This document shows positions 7,092 to 17,561 of a DNA stretch of 46,851 nucleotides, in pieces. The position numbers and the translations under genes are program-made. A model generated the notes under the pieces. It made no database searches. It saw nothing but the letters and a program-made list of their open reading frames with translations, and was not told the DNA's origin. The stretch lies in assembly GCA_037446035.1 (NCBI GenBank), contig JBBIJJ010000005.1, positions 1 through 46,851 on the forward strand. Reading direction: 5' to 3'. Numbering within the stretch: the stretch's first letter is position 1; the number at the start of each line of letters is the position of its first letter. Source of the stretch: DSNY01 sp037446035 (GTDB lineage Bacteria > Pseudomonadota > Gammaproteobacteria > Burkholderiales > Burkholderiaceae_F).

Positions 7092-7846
7092 CGCGTTTCC
7101 CGCGACGCCGCGCCGGCGCGGCGGATCTCGGCCTGGAACATCCGCACCGTTGCGGCCAGGCCGAACTCGAGGGCGTCGGCGATGAGCGCGTGCCCGATCG
7201 ACACCTCCTCGACGCCGGGTACGGCCGCGAGGAAGGGCGCGAGATTTTGCCGATTCAGGTCATGGCCGGCGTTCACACCCAATCCGGCCGCAAGCGCCGC
7301 GCGCGCCGCCTCGGCGTAGCGCCGCAGCACCGCGTCCTGCGCGGCGCCGCCCCACGCGCGCGCATAAGGCTCCGTGTACAGCTCGACGCGATCGGCGCCT
7401 GCGGCCCGCGCGTGCGCCATCGCCGCCGGTTCGGGGTCCATGAAAAGGCTGACGCGCACGCCGAGCGCGCGCGCTTCGTCGATGAAGGGCCGCAGCCGTT
7501 GCGAATCGGACGGCAGATTCCACCCGTGGTCGGAGGTGAATGCGCCGGTTTCGTCGGGCACGAGCGTGCACTGGTGCGGCCGGATCTGCCGCACGAATTC
7601 CATCAGCCCGTGAAACGGATTGCCTTCGATGTTGAACTCGGCCGCCGGCCAGCGCTTTAGCAGCTCGGCCAGTTCCAGCACGTCCGGCGCGCGCACGTGG
7701 CGCCCGTCGGGACGCGGATGCACGGTGATGCCGTCGGCGCCCGCTTCGAGCGCGAGCGTGGCCGCGTGCGCGACGCTCGGGATGCCGATCGTGCGCGTAT
7801 TGCGCAGCAAGGCGACCTTGTTGAGATTGACGCTGAGCCGGGTCAT
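7088..7846 (-). CDS. pdxJ: Pyridoxine 5'-phosphate synthase
   Basis: A 252-aa TIM-barrel enzyme that condenses 3-amino-2-oxopropyl phosphate with deoxyxylulose 5-phosphate to make pyridoxine 5'-phosphate, the last ring-forming step of vitamin B6 synthesis. The N-terminus LSVNLNKVALLRNTR, the active-site stretch GADGITVHPRPDGRH, FNIEGNP and the C-terminal EVSIGHALIADAL are diagnostic. It lies between recO (17-bp gap) and acpS (4-nt overlap), the standard order in proteobacteria. Confidence 0.96.
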   Translation of the reverse strand: MTRLSVNLNKVALLRNTRTIGIPSVAHAATLALEAGADGITVHPRPDGRHVRAPDVLELAELLKRWPAAEFNIEGNPFHGLMEFVRQIRPHQCTLVPDETGAFTSDHGWNLPSDSQRLRPFIDEARALGVRVSLFMDPEPAAMAHARAAGADRVELYTEPYARAWGGAAQDAVLRRYAEAARAALAAGLGVNAGHDLNRQNLAPFLAAVPGVEEVSIGHALIADALEFGLAATVRMFQAEIRRAGAASRETR

Positions 7847-7863
7847 CGGGGACAGACCGAGCG

Positions 7864-8655
7864 CTAGAGTTCCTTGAGGTCTTGCAGGATGCGCCGCGTA
7901 TTCAGCGGCTTGCCGTTCAGATGGTAACGAATCAGCTGCCGGAGGACGACCTTGGCCTCGGCGGCGGCGCGCGCATCGGCGAAATCGCGGCGCGCCAGCG
8001 CCAGAACGGTCCGCCCGCTGATCTGCAGCTCGTCGCGTGCGGCGTCGTAGGCAACGCCCGCAGCGACGCGGCGCACGCCGCGCTGCCCGTCGATCCAGTA
8101 CAGCGCGTCGGGATCGATCGGCTCACCGTCGCTGCAACGGTCGAAGGCCGGCGCGTAGCCGGTCTCGCGCAGCAGGTCGAGTTCGAACTTGCGTAGCGCC
8201 GCCTGCCGGTCGGTGCCTTCGTAGGTGGGGCCGGCAAGCGCGTGCAGCGCGTGCAGGTAGCTCGCAAACAGCCCCTCGTGCGGATCGCCGCGCGCGATCA
8301 GCCGAACCAGCAACTCGTTCAGATAGAACGCCGCCAGCAGTGCCTCGCCGCGTAGCGGCGCCAGCCCGCCGCACCACTCGACCCGCACCAGCGACTTGAT
8401 CTCGTTGCGCCCGCTCCACGACAACGCGAGCGGGCAGAACGGTGCGAGCAGGCCGCGGAACTGCGAGGTCGGCCGCTTGGCGCCGCGCGCCACCAGCGCG
8501 ACGCGGCCGTAGTCGCGCGTCAGCGCCTCGACGATCAGGCTCGTCTCGCGCCACGGGTATGCGTGCAGCACGAAGCCCGGCTGCAGCTCGACGCGCGCCT
8601 CACCCGCGCGCCGCGCGCGCGCGGGCGGTCGCGTCACGACGCTGGCGTCACTCAT
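7864..8655 (-). CDS. recO: DNA repair protein RecO
   Basis: A 263-aa RecO, which with RecR helps load RecA onto SSB-coated gaps in the RecF pathway. The N-terminal OB fold is recognisable from GFVLHAYPWRETSLIVE and YGRVALVARGAKRP, followed by the mostly helical domain with LNELLVRL and LRKFELDLL. The first 25 residues are a basic extension of low complexity. Its ATG lies inside the end of era, giving an 8-nt overlap. The downstream neighbour is pdxJ. Confidence 0.93.
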   Translation of the reverse strand: MSDASVVTRPPARARRAGEARVELQPGFVLHAYPWRETSLIVEALTRDYGRVALVARGAKRPTSQFRGLLAPFCPLALSWSGRNEIKSLVRVEWCGGLAPLRGEALLAAFYLNELLVRLIARGDPHEGLFASYLHALHALAGPTYEGTDRQAALRKFELDLLRETGYAPAFDRCSDGEPIDPDALYWIDGQRGVRRVAAGVAYDAARDELQISGRTVLALARRDFADARAAAEAKVVLRQLIRYHLNGKPLNTRRILQDLKEL

Positions 8656-9577
8656 AGCCGAACTGCTTCAGCGCGCGCTCGTCGTCGCTCCAGGCGCGGC
8701 GCACGCGCACGTGGGTCTGCAGAAATACCGGTTTGTCGAGCAATCGCGCGATGTCGATCCGCGCCAGCCGGCCGATCTCGCGCAGCTTGGCACCGTGCGC
8801 GCCGATCACGATGGCTTTGTGCGATTCGCGGTCGACGACCAGCGTGGCGTCGATCGATGCGCGGCGCTCGCTTTCTTCCCAGTGGTCGATCGTCACCGCG
8901 AGCCCGTACGGCAGCTCGTCGCCAAGCAGACGGAACGCCTTCTCGCGGATCAGCTCGGCGGCGAGAAAGCGCACGCTGCGGTCGGTGAAGCGGTCGGCGT
9001 CGAACAGGGGCTCGCCCTCGGGCAGCAGCTTGCCGAGGGCGGCGAGCAAATCGTCGAGCTGGCGCTTCTTCTCGGCGCTGACCGGAACGAGCGCGGCGAA
9101 CGGAAAGCGCCGCGCCGACGCGGCGAGCAACGGCAGCAGTGCGTCGCGATCGGCCAGTTCATCGGTCTTGTTCAGCGCGAGCACGACGTTGCCGCGCTCG
9201 GCGCATTCGGGCGGCAGCAACTCGAGTACGGCCTCGTCCTCCGGCGTCCAGCCGCGCGCGTCGATCACGAGCACGATCGCATCGACCTGCGCGAGCGCTG
9301 CGCGCACGGTTTCGTTCATCCGCCGGGTCAGCAGCGAGCGGTGCTTGCGCTGAAAGCCCGGCGTGTCGACGAAGATGAACTGCTGCACCGGCTGCGCGTC
9401 GGCGGCACGGGTGAGCACCCCCAGCACGCGATGGCGTGTGGTCTGCGGCTTGCGGGACGTGATCGACACGTGCTCGCCGACCAGCGCGTTGAGCAGCGTC
9501 GACTTGCCGACATTTGGGCGGCCGACGAGTGCGATGAAGCCGGTGCGCGCCCGCGGGTTCGGCGCCGTTGCGCTCAT
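8648..9577 (-). CDS. era: GTPase Era
   Basis: A 309-aa Ras-like GTPase with a C-terminal KH domain that binds 16S rRNA and helps assemble the 30S subunit. G motifs are clear: GRPNVGKST (G1), TTRHR (G2), DTPG (G3), NKTD (G4) and VSA (G5). The KH domain includes VIGAHGAKLREIG. The start is taken as ATG 9577 (MSATAPNPRARTGF). The frame stays open through the whole upstream repeat to 9724, but those 49 codons are the repeat and not Era. Only GAG in the repeat's edge could act as Shine-Dalgarno, since the element ends 7 bp before the ATG. Confidence 0.95.
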   Translation of the reverse strand: MSATAPNPRARTGFIALVGRPNVGKSTLLNALVGEHVSITSRKPQTTRHRVLGVLTRAADAQPVQQFIFVDTPGFQRKHRSLLTRRMNETVRAALAQVDAIVLVIDARGWTPEDEAVLELLPPECAERGNVVLALNKTDELADRDALLPLLAASARRFPFAALVPVSAEKKRQLDDLLAALGKLLPEGEPLFDADRFTDRSVRFLAAELIREKAFRLLGDELPYGLAVTIDHWEESERRASIDATLVVDRESHKAIVIGAHGAKLREIGRLARIDIARLLDKPVFLQTHVRVRRAWSDDERALKQFGYE

Positions 9578-9584
9578 GGCGGGA

Positions 9585-9734
9585 CTCAGAAGGTGTGCAT
9601 CATTCTGCTGCGCGGCCCGCTGGCGTCTTTGCGCGGTGCTCGGGCGTCGCCTATCCACTTGATATGTCTCGGCCCTGCGGCTGCGTGCGCCTAGCCAGCG
9701 GACCGCTCGCGACGAAATCTTCACACCTTCTCAG
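9585..9734. repeat. 150-bp palindromic dispersed repeat, copy B, between rnc and era
   Basis: The left end is CTCAGAAGGTGTGCA (9585-9599) and the right end TTCACACCTTCTCAG (9720-9734). It is exactly as long as copy A at 123-272 and in the same orientation, with 7 substitutions and no indel. It fills the rnc-era junction: the rnc TGA (9733-9731) is inside its right inverted repeat, and its left end is 7 bp from the era start. A transcript crossing it would fold into a long imperfect hairpin. Confidence 0.88.
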
Positions 9735-10534
9735 CCGGCGGGCTTGGGGCGCTCCGTCGCCGGCGCGGCTTCCGCCGGTTCGACTGCGGCGGCGGTTTCG
9801 GCACGGGGTGCGGCCTCGCCGTCGGCCGCAGCGGACTTGCGCCTGGCACGGCGCGCCGCCTGCAGCACGGCCTGCGCACCGTCGAACGCCTGCTTGGCGG
9901 CCGACTGCTCGGCCGCGCGCCGGCTGCGGCCCGTGCCGCGCACGCTGATGTCCAGCTTCGGGATCGAGCACTCGACCTCGAACTCCTGGTTGTGGGCGGC
10001 GCCGCGCGTTTCGACGACGGTGTAGACCGGTAGCGGCAGCCGCTTGCCTTGCAGGTACTCCTGCAGCAGCGTCTTGCTGTCCTTGCCTAAAGTCTTGGGG
10101 TCGACGTGCTTGAGCACCGGCTCGAACAGCCGCGTGACCACGTCGCGCGCGGCATCGAAGCCGCCGTCGACGAACACCGCGCCGAATGCCGCCTCCATCG
10201 TGTCGGCCAGGATCGACGGTCGGCGGAACCCGCCGCTCTTCATCTCGCCTTCGCCGAGCCGCAGGAACTCGGACAGGCCGAGCTTCTCGGCGATGTCCGC
10301 GAGCGAAGACTGCTTGACGAGATTGGCGCGTAGCCGTGAAAGATCGCCCTCGTTCAGCCGTGCGTACTTCTGATACAGAAGCTGCGCGATCGTGCAGTTC
10401 AGCACCGCGTCGCCGAGGAACTCGAGCCGCTCGTTGTGTACGGCGCCGTGGCTGCGGTGCGTGACGGCCTGCTCCAGCAGCGCCCGGTTGGCGAAGCGGT
10501 AGCTAAGGCGCTCTTCAAGCGCCGCGAGTTCCAT
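9731..10534 (-). CDS. rnc: Ribonuclease III
   Basis: A 267-aa double-strand-specific endoribonuclease that processes rRNA precursors and cleaves structured mRNAs. The catalytic signature NERLEFLGDAVL is near residues 34-45, the second acidic site DTMEAAFGAVFVDGG near 110-125, and a dsRNA-binding domain (DSKTLLQEYLQGKR to RRAAEQSAAKQAF) follows. The last 45 residues are an Ala/Pro/Glu-rich tail absent from the E. coli protein (226 aa). The stop codon is provided by the inverted end of the 150-bp repeat, so the final residues may have been altered by the insertion. It lies downstream of the DUF4845 gene, as in other betaproteobacteria. Confidence 0.95.
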   Translation of the reverse strand: MELAALEERLSYRFANRALLEQAVTHRSHGAVHNERLEFLGDAVLNCTIAQLLYQKYARLNEGDLSRLRANLVKQSSLADIAEKLGLSEFLRLGEGEMKSGGFRRPSILADTMEAAFGAVFVDGGFDAARDVVTRLFEPVLKHVDPKTLGKDSKTLLQEYLQGKRLPLPVYTVVETRGAAHNQEFEVECSIPKLDISVRGTGRSRRAAEQSAAKQAFDGAQAVLQAARRARRKSAAADGEAAPRAETAAAVEPAEAAPATERPKPAG

Positions 10535-10558
10535 GCGCAGGGCCTCCGGATTGCCGGG

Positions 10559-10939
10559 TCACGGCACGGACTTGGTCGTCCGATCGCGCGTCGTTCCGGA
10601 GAAATCGATCACCAGGCGGACGTTGTCGAGAATCGGCACGTTGTAGGTGTATGCATACGAGATGACGATGCGGTCGCCCTCCTTGGTGATGTCCAGGTCG
10701 CGACTGGTGATCGACTTGATGTCGTCGATCGTGGCATGGCGGTCGAACGCCGCGCGGATCTCGCCGACCGTATTGGCCTCGTTCTTGATCTTTTGCACCG
10801 CGCGCTCGATCGCGATGTACTCGACCACCGCGGGCACCAGTTTCGCCCCCAGCATCAGCAGCGCAACGACGATCAGCCCGACGAACAGCAGCGCGACCAG
10901 GCTCAATCCGCGCTGTCGTTCCCGCACGTGCGTTTTCAT
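10559..10939 (-). CDS. DUF4845 family membrane protein
   Basis: A 126-aa protein with a basic start and the motif RGLSLVALLFVGLIVVALL, giving a type IV pilin-like N-terminal membrane segment, then a periplasmic domain. This matches DUF4845, found between lepB and rnc in beta- and gammaproteobacteria; its role is unknown. ATG 10939 is chosen because GGAG sits 6 nt upstream. In-frame starts at 10951 (ATG) and 10960 (TTG, overlapping the lepB stop) are possible. Its place between signal peptidase and RNase III suggests cotranscription rather than a shared function. Confidence 0.85.
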   Translation of the reverse strand: MKTHVRERQRGLSLVALLFVGLIVVALLMLGAKLVPAVVEYIAIERAVQKIKNEANTVGEIRAAFDRHATIDDIKSITSRDLDITKEGDRIVISYAYTYNVPILDNVRLVIDFSGTTRDRTTKSVP

Positions 10940-10956
10940 GCGCATCTCCATGATTT

Positions 10957-11840
10957 TCAATGGAAACTACCGATCCGCCCCATATTGCCAAAATTCATCC
11001 AGATGAAAAAGGCACGGCCGACGATGTTTTCGTCCGGGACGAAACCCCAGTAGCGGCTGTCCTCGCTGTTGTCGCGATTGTCGCCCATCACGAAGTAATG
11101 GCCCGCAGGCACCACGCAACTGACTCCATCGGCGGTGTAATCGCAGGCCTGCGGATGCGTGTGCTGGAACCCCCGCAGCGGCGGCATGCTCGGCCCCTCG
11201 TTGACGATGATGCGGTGCTCGACCGTGCCGAGCTTCTCGACGTACAGCGCGTAGTACTGGACGCGCCCTTCCTCGAAGTAGCGGCCGGCCGGGGTCGTCG
11301 CAACGCGGGCGCCGTTGATGAACAGTTGTTTGCCGCGGTATTCGACGCGGTCGCCCGGCAGCCCGACGACGCGCTTGATGTAGTCCTGCGCCGGGTTGTG
11401 CGGAAAGCGGAACACGATCACGTCGCCGCGCTGCGGATCGCCGATCGGCACGATCTTCTTGTTGACGATCGGCAGCCGGATCCCGTACTGGTACTTGTTG
11501 ACGAGGATGAGGTCGCCGATCTGCAGCGTCGGGATCATCGAGCCCGACGGGATGCGGAACGGCTCGAACAGGAACGAGCGCAGCACGAAGACGAGCAGGA
11601 TCACCGGAAAGAAGCTCGCCGTGTACTCCAGGTACCACGGCCGGCGTGTCAGTTTCTCGACCAGCAGCACGCGCTCGGCGGCGAGCGTGCGTTCGTCGGC
11701 GCCGCGGCTCTTCGCGTGCGCGTCGAACGCGGACAGCGCCACCTCGGCGGCGTGTTCGCGGCGCTTCTTCAGCCACAGTACGTCGAGCAGCCACATCACG
11801 AAGCTGGCGACGAGCAGGACGAACAGGATCAGCGCGAAGT

Positions 11841-11844
<4 letters not shown>
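10957..11844 (-). CDS. lepB: Signal peptidase I
   Basis: A 295-aa inner-membrane serine protease that removes signal peptides from exported proteins. A first hydrophobic segment (residues 3-20) and a second (about 75-92) precede the catalytic domain. The nucleophile Ser102 is in PSGSMIPTL, the general-base Lys157 in YIKRVVGLPGD, and the box E motif GDNRDNSEDSRYWG is intact. The start is GTG, overlapping the lepA stop as GTGA. The lepA-lepB order is the conserved proteobacterial pair. Confidence 0.95.
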
Positions 11845-13634
<1,790 letters not shown>

Positions 13635-13720
13635 CGCAGTTGCGATCGGGCGCCGCCCCATGGGCATCGCCGGTCTGGATCGGGCGTCGAATCCACGCCT
13701 CCGGCGAGCGCAAAGCAATA

Positions 13721-13755
13721 GAAAGGGGGTGCACCCCTGGGGCCACCCCCCTTTC
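13721..13755 (-). terminator. Palindromic hairpin between mucD and lepA
   Basis: GAAAGGGGGTG (13721-13731) pairs with the C-rich CACCCCCCTTTC on the other side, with GGGGTGCACCCC (13726-13737) nested as a 12-bp perfect palindrome. On the minus strand it follows the mucD stop by about 37 nt and is followed by TATTGCTTTG, a weak U tract. It may end the rpoE-rseAB-mucD transcript or attenuate reading into lepA. The 157-bp gap holds no other recognisable signal. Confidence 0.4.
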
Positions 13756-13791
13756 GCCACCGGGCGCGGATTCTACCGCGCCGGCACCCCG

Positions 13792-15240
13792 CTAACGGTC
13801 GGACGGCTTGACGATGACGAATGTGCTCTGGTCGCCGCGCCGGACCAGCAGCGCGACGTTACGTTTCGGGTCGAGCTTGGCGACCAGATCGTTGAATTGC
13901 CGGGCGTTCTGCACCTCGACGTTGTTGACCGCGACGATCAGGTCGCCCGCGCGCAGGCCGGCCCGCGCCGCCGCGCCGTCGGCCGACTCGACCTGCACCG
14001 CGCCGCGCAGGCGCAGCTCCTTTAACCGCTCGGCGGGAACATCGGCGACGACCAGTCCGAGCACGTTCGCGCTGCCGCCGCCGCGCTGCGGGGAGTCGCC
14101 GCGCCGTGCGAGCGGGCGGTCGGCCGGCAGCTCGCCGACGGTCACCTGCAGATCGCGTTGCGCGCCCTTGCGCCAGACAATCATCGTGACCTTGCTGCCC
14201 GGCTTGGTGCCGCCGACGATGCGCGGCAGATCGGTCGCACGATCGATCGTCTTGCCGTCGAAACGCAGGATCACGTCGCCGGCTTCGACACCCGCCTTCT
14301 CGGCCGGGCTGTCGCGCTCGACCTGCGTGACGAGCGCACCCTGCTGCCTGGGCAGACCGAGTGTTTCGGCGAGTTCCTTCGATACCGAGTCGATGCCGAC
14401 GCCGATGCGTCCGCGGATCACGCGGCCGGTCGTGCGCAGCTGCTCCTGCACGCGCATGGCCTCGTCGATCGGAATCGCGAACGAGATGCCCGCGTAGGCA
14501 CCCGAGGTCGTGAAGATCTGCGAGTTGATGCCGACGACCTCGCCGCGCATGTTGATCAGCGGTCCGCCCGAGTTGCCGGGATTGACCGCCACGTCGGTCT
14601 GGATGAAGGGCAGGAAGTCGCCGGTGTCGCGCCCCTTGGCGCTGACGATGCCTGCGGTGACCGTGTTGTCGAGGTTGAACGGCGAGCCGATCGCGATCAC
14701 CCATTCACCGACCTTCAGTTTCGCGGGGTCGCCGATCGGTAGCGTCGGCAGCCCGGTCGCGTCGACCTTCACCAGCGCCACGTCGGTGCGCCGGTCCGAC
14801 CCGATCAGCTTGGCCTTGAACTCGCGCCGATCGGGCAGCGTGACGATGATCTCATCGGCGCCGTCGACGACGTGATGGTTGGTCATCACGTAGCCGTCGG
14901 CGGAGATGATGAAACCGGAACCCACGCCGCGCGGGATCTCGCGCTCGCCGCGCGGCGAGCGCGGCGGGCGCGGCTGCTGCGGGCCGGGCTGCGGAAAGAA
15001 GCGGCGGAAGAACTCGTAGAACGGGTCGTTCTCGTCGAGGTCCGGGAACTGCTGCATCGCCTGACCGCCGACGCGGGCGATCGTGCGGATGTTGACCACG
15101 GCGGGGCCCGCGCGCTCGACCAGCGCGGTGAAATCGGGCAGTTGCGCGAACGCGGTCGGCACGCCGACGGGGGCGAAATTCAGCGCGATCGCCGGCAGCA
15201 GAACGGACGCGGCGCGCGTGATGAGCGAGATCATTCGCAT
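13792..15240 (-). CDS. mucD: Do-family periplasmic serine protease (MucD/DegP-like)
   Basis: A 482-aa HtrA-family protease/chaperone that degrades misfolded envelope proteins. A signal peptide (cleavage near AFAQ, residues 31-32) leads to a trypsin-like domain with His123 (TNHHVV), Asp153 (RRTDVAL) and Ser224 (NPGNSGGPL), then two PDZ domains. The linker between the signal peptide and the protease domain is rich in Pro and Arg (FPQPGPQQPRPPRSP). GGAAAG lies before ATG 15240. It is the fourth gene of rpoE-rseA-rseB-mucD, 32 bp after rseB, so it is presumably induced by envelope stress with that operon. Confidence 0.95.
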   Translation of the reverse strand: MRMISLITRAASVLLPAIALNFAPVGVPTAFAQLPDFTALVERAGPAVVNIRTIARVGGQAMQQFPDLDENDPFYEFFRRFFPQPGPQQPRPPRSPRGEREIPRGVGSGFIISADGYVMTNHHVVDGADEIIVTLPDRREFKAKLIGSDRRTDVALVKVDATGLPTLPIGDPAKLKVGEWVIAIGSPFNLDNTVTAGIVSAKGRDTGDFLPFIQTDVAVNPGNSGGPLINMRGEVVGINSQIFTTSGAYAGISFAIPIDEAMRVQEQLRTTGRVIRGRIGVGIDSVSKELAETLGLPRQQGALVTQVERDSPAEKAGVEAGDVILRFDGKTIDRATDLPRIVGGTKPGSKVTMIVWRKGAQRDLQVTVGELPADRPLARRGDSPQRGGGSANVLGLVVADVPAERLKELRLRGAVQVESADGAAARAGLRAGDLIVAVNNVEVQNARQFNDLVAKLDPKRNVALLVRRGDQSTFVIVKPSDR

Positions 15241-15272
15241 TGTCTTTCCGATGTGTGGAGGATCTTGGAACT

Positions 15273-16292
15273 TCAGCGCGAAGCGCGGAACTCGACGGCT
15301 TGCGCCAGCGCCTTGACGGTGGCCGGCGGCACTTCGCCGACGACGGTCACGGTGGCGTCGCCGACGCGGCGCGAGTACGCGCTGGTCGGTCCCTGCGACT
15401 GCGCATATTCTGCCGCCGGTTCGGTCGTGCCCGGTTCGATGAATATCGACACCGTCGCCAGGCCGTCGGAGTAGACCACCTGCATTGCACCGCGGTCGCG
15501 GTTCGCTCCGGGTCCGACGCGACGCACCACCTCGAGCATCTTGCGGAATCCGGCGGGCGGCGTGACGACCCAGCCCGCCTGCGCCAGATCGACGCTGCGG
15601 TGTTCGCTGCGGTCGACGCGCCAGCCCTCCGTCGACCACGAGGGCTTGAGCTGCGATCGCTCGATGCGCTCGCCGATGCGCACCTCGACGAAGGCCATCT
15701 GCTCCAGCACCTCCTGCCGCTCGTTGAGCGTCTGCGCCTTCAGCAGCAGGCCCGAGACGCGGTCGACCCATAGCTTGTAGCCGTAGCGCAGCGCGTCCTT
15801 CGGTTCGACATGGATCACCTGGCAATCGACGCCGGCGACGCGCTCGATTTCGCCCAGTCGCAGCGTGTAACGCTCCAGGATTTCGGCCGGATCGGCATGG
15901 GTGATCGCGGGGAAAGACTCCTGCCCGGGCCTGCGCTCGACGACGACGCGGCGCGCGTCGGGAAAGAAGCACTGCACCTCGTCGCCGCGACGGACGAACT
16001 CGCGCGGCACCCCGTCGAGCATCTGCACGCGCTCGTGCGACGTCGTGCCGTCGAACAGATGGACGATGCGCGAGGCCCGCACTTCAGCCCCGCGTTGGTA
16101 CACGAGCGTACCGGAGAAATTAACCCGCTGGGCCGTCTGCATCGCCTGCAGCCACTGCGCCTCGCTGCGTGGCGTCGATGCGCGGGCACGGTCGGTTTGC
16201 GCGAAGGCCGCGCCGGCCGTCGCCCCCAGAAGCAACACCCACAGCGTCCGCCACAGGCGCATCTCGGCTGCGCTCAGCATCGTCGAGTGCAT
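15273..16292 (-). CDS. rseB: Sigma-E factor regulatory protein RseB (MucB)
   Basis: A 339-aa periplasmic protein that binds RseA and shields it from proteolysis until it senses misfolded outer-membrane proteins or lipopolysaccharide. A signal sequence (LWVLLLGATAGAAFA, cleavage before Gln) precedes the two-domain RseB body; NFSGTLVYQRG and the C-terminal GWVVTPPAGF and VEVRIGER stretches match the family. The ATG at 16292 is 4 bp from the rseA stop. ATG 16262 would put the signal peptide right at the N-terminus and is a good alternative. Confidence 0.9.
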   Translation of the reverse strand: MHSTMLSAAEMRLWRTLWVLLLGATAGAAFAQTDRARASTPRSEAQWLQAMQTAQRVNFSGTLVYQRGAEVRASRIVHLFDGTTSHERVQMLDGVPREFVRRGDEVQCFFPDARRVVVERRPGQESFPAITHADPAEILERYTLRLGEIERVAGVDCQVIHVEPKDALRYGYKLWVDRVSGLLLKAQTLNERQEVLEQMAFVEVRIGERIERSQLKPSWSTEGWRVDRSEHRSVDLAQAGWVVTPPAGFRKMLEVVRRVGPGANRDRGAMQVVYSDGLATVSIFIEPGTTEPAAEYAQSQGPTSAYSRRVGDATVTVVGEVPPATVKALAQAVEFRASR

Positions 16293-16296
16293 CGGT

Positions 16297-16917
16297 TCAG
16301 CGCTGCGCCGGAACCGAGGCGCGCAGATACGGCGCGGTGCGCGGCATCATCGAGCCGCCGGCCAGCTCGCGATGGGCCGCCAGATACGCCTCGAGCTCGG
16401 CGAGCCGCCGGATCTCGCTGGGCGCGGGCGACGCTGCGACCTGCGCGGGCGCCGCCGGCGGCGCGGCCTGGGCCGACGCGCTCGCGTCCCGCGCCGCCGG
16501 CGCCTCCGCCGTCTGTGGCGTCGACGGCGCGTCGCCGCGCAACTGCGGCACGACGATCACCGTGAGCATCGTGGCGGCCGCGGCGACCGCCGCACCCGGC
16601 AGCACCACCCGCCGTATCAGCCGCGCTCGATCCCGACCTGCGCGTGGCGCGACGATCGGCGGCTCAGCGTCGAGTGCGGCACCCACCCGCCGCAGGAACC
16701 GGTCCGATTGCAGGCAGGCGACGTCCGACGAGCGCAGCGCGTCGCCGGCCACGTGCAGCAGCAGCCACTCGCGACGCGCGACCTGGTCGGTGCCGACCCG
16801 GCCGAGCAGCCGCGCGCATTCTGCGGGGTCGAGCTCGCCGTCGATCAGGCACGAAAGCGTCTCGCCCAACGGCGGCGCGTCGCCGCAGCTCGATGCGGTT
16901 TGGTTTCGATTCGTCAT
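16297..16917 (-). CDS. rseA: Anti-sigma-E factor RseA (MucA)
   Basis: A 206-aa single-pass inner-membrane protein. The N-terminal cytoplasmic domain (residues about 18-75, with LSCLIDGELD and REWLLLHVAGDALR) is the RseA sigma-binding fold. A membrane segment follows at about 103-123, then an Ala/Pro-rich periplasmic part. It holds RpoE inactive and is cut by regulated proteolysis under envelope stress. It lies 4 bp after rpoE and 4 bp before rseB, a typical operon. Confidence 0.9.
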   Translation of the reverse strand: MTNRNQTASSCGDAPPLGETLSCLIDGELDPAECARLLGRVGTDQVARREWLLLHVAGDALRSSDVACLQSDRFLRRVGAALDAEPPIVAPRAGRDRARLIRRVVLPGAAVAAAATMLTVIVVPQLRGDAPSTPQTAEAPAARDASASAQAAPPAAPAQVAASPAPSEIRRLAELEAYLAAHRELAGGSMMPRTAPYLRASVPAQR

Positions 16918-16921
16918 GGTT

Positions 16922-17521
16922 TCACCAGCGCTTGTCCTTCGAAATGTCGAGCAGCGGGCGCAGCTCGTTGGCGATCGCCTCGCGCGCGCGGAAAATGCGC
17001 GAACGCACGGTGCCGATCGGGCAGTTCATCGACTCGGCGATCTCCTCGTAGCTCAGCCCCTCGATCTCGCGCAGCACGATCGCGGTGCGCAGATCCTCGG
17101 GCAGGCGGTCGATCGCACGATTGACCGCTTCGCCGACCTGCTTGGACAGCAGCATCGAGTCCGGCGTGTTGACGTCGCGCAACTGCTCGGCGTCGTCCAT
17201 CCGCTCGGCGTCCTCGACCTCGGTTTCGGTGGTGGTCGGCGCGCGCCGGCCCTGGGCCACCAGGTAGTTCTTCGCAGTGTTGATCGCGATGCGATACAGC
17301 CATGTGTAGAAGGCACTGTCCCCACGAAAGTTCGGCAACGCGCGATACGCCTTGATGAACGCTTCCTGCGCCACGTCCTCGATCTCGGCGGGATCCCGGA
17401 TCAGGCGCGACAGCAGACGGAAGATCTTGCGCTGGTACTTGGCCACCAGCAGCTCGAACGCCCGCTTGTCGCCGCGCTGCACGCGCTCGACCAGCTGCCG
17501 GTCGATCTCGCGCTCGCTCAT
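16922..17521 (-). CDS. rpoE: RNA polymerase sigma factor RpoE (ECF, sigma-E)
   Basis: A 199-aa ECF sigma factor directing the envelope-stress regulon. Region 2 (FELLVAKYQRKIFRL, DVAQEAFIKAYRAL, FYTWLYRIAINTAKN) and region 4 (LPEDLRTAIVLREIEG, LSYEEIAESMNCPIGTV) are clear and the length matches E. coli RpoE (191). The start at 17521 (MSEREIDRQLVERV) fits homologues; an upstream ATG at 17563 adds 14 unlikely residues. It heads the rseA-rseB-mucD operon. Confidence 0.96.
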   Translation of the reverse strand: MSEREIDRQLVERVQRGDKRAFELLVAKYQRKIFRLLSRLIRDPAEIEDVAQEAFIKAYRALPNFRGDSAFYTWLYRIAINTAKNYLVAQGRRAPTTTETEVEDAERMDDAEQLRDVNTPDSMLLSKQVGEAVNRAIDRLPEDLRTAIVLREIEGLSYEEIAESMNCPIGTVRSRIFRAREAIANELRPLLDISKDKRW

Positions 17522-17561
17522 TGGCTTGCGCTGCCGACCGGGCGCTCGCCACGTGCTGGCC

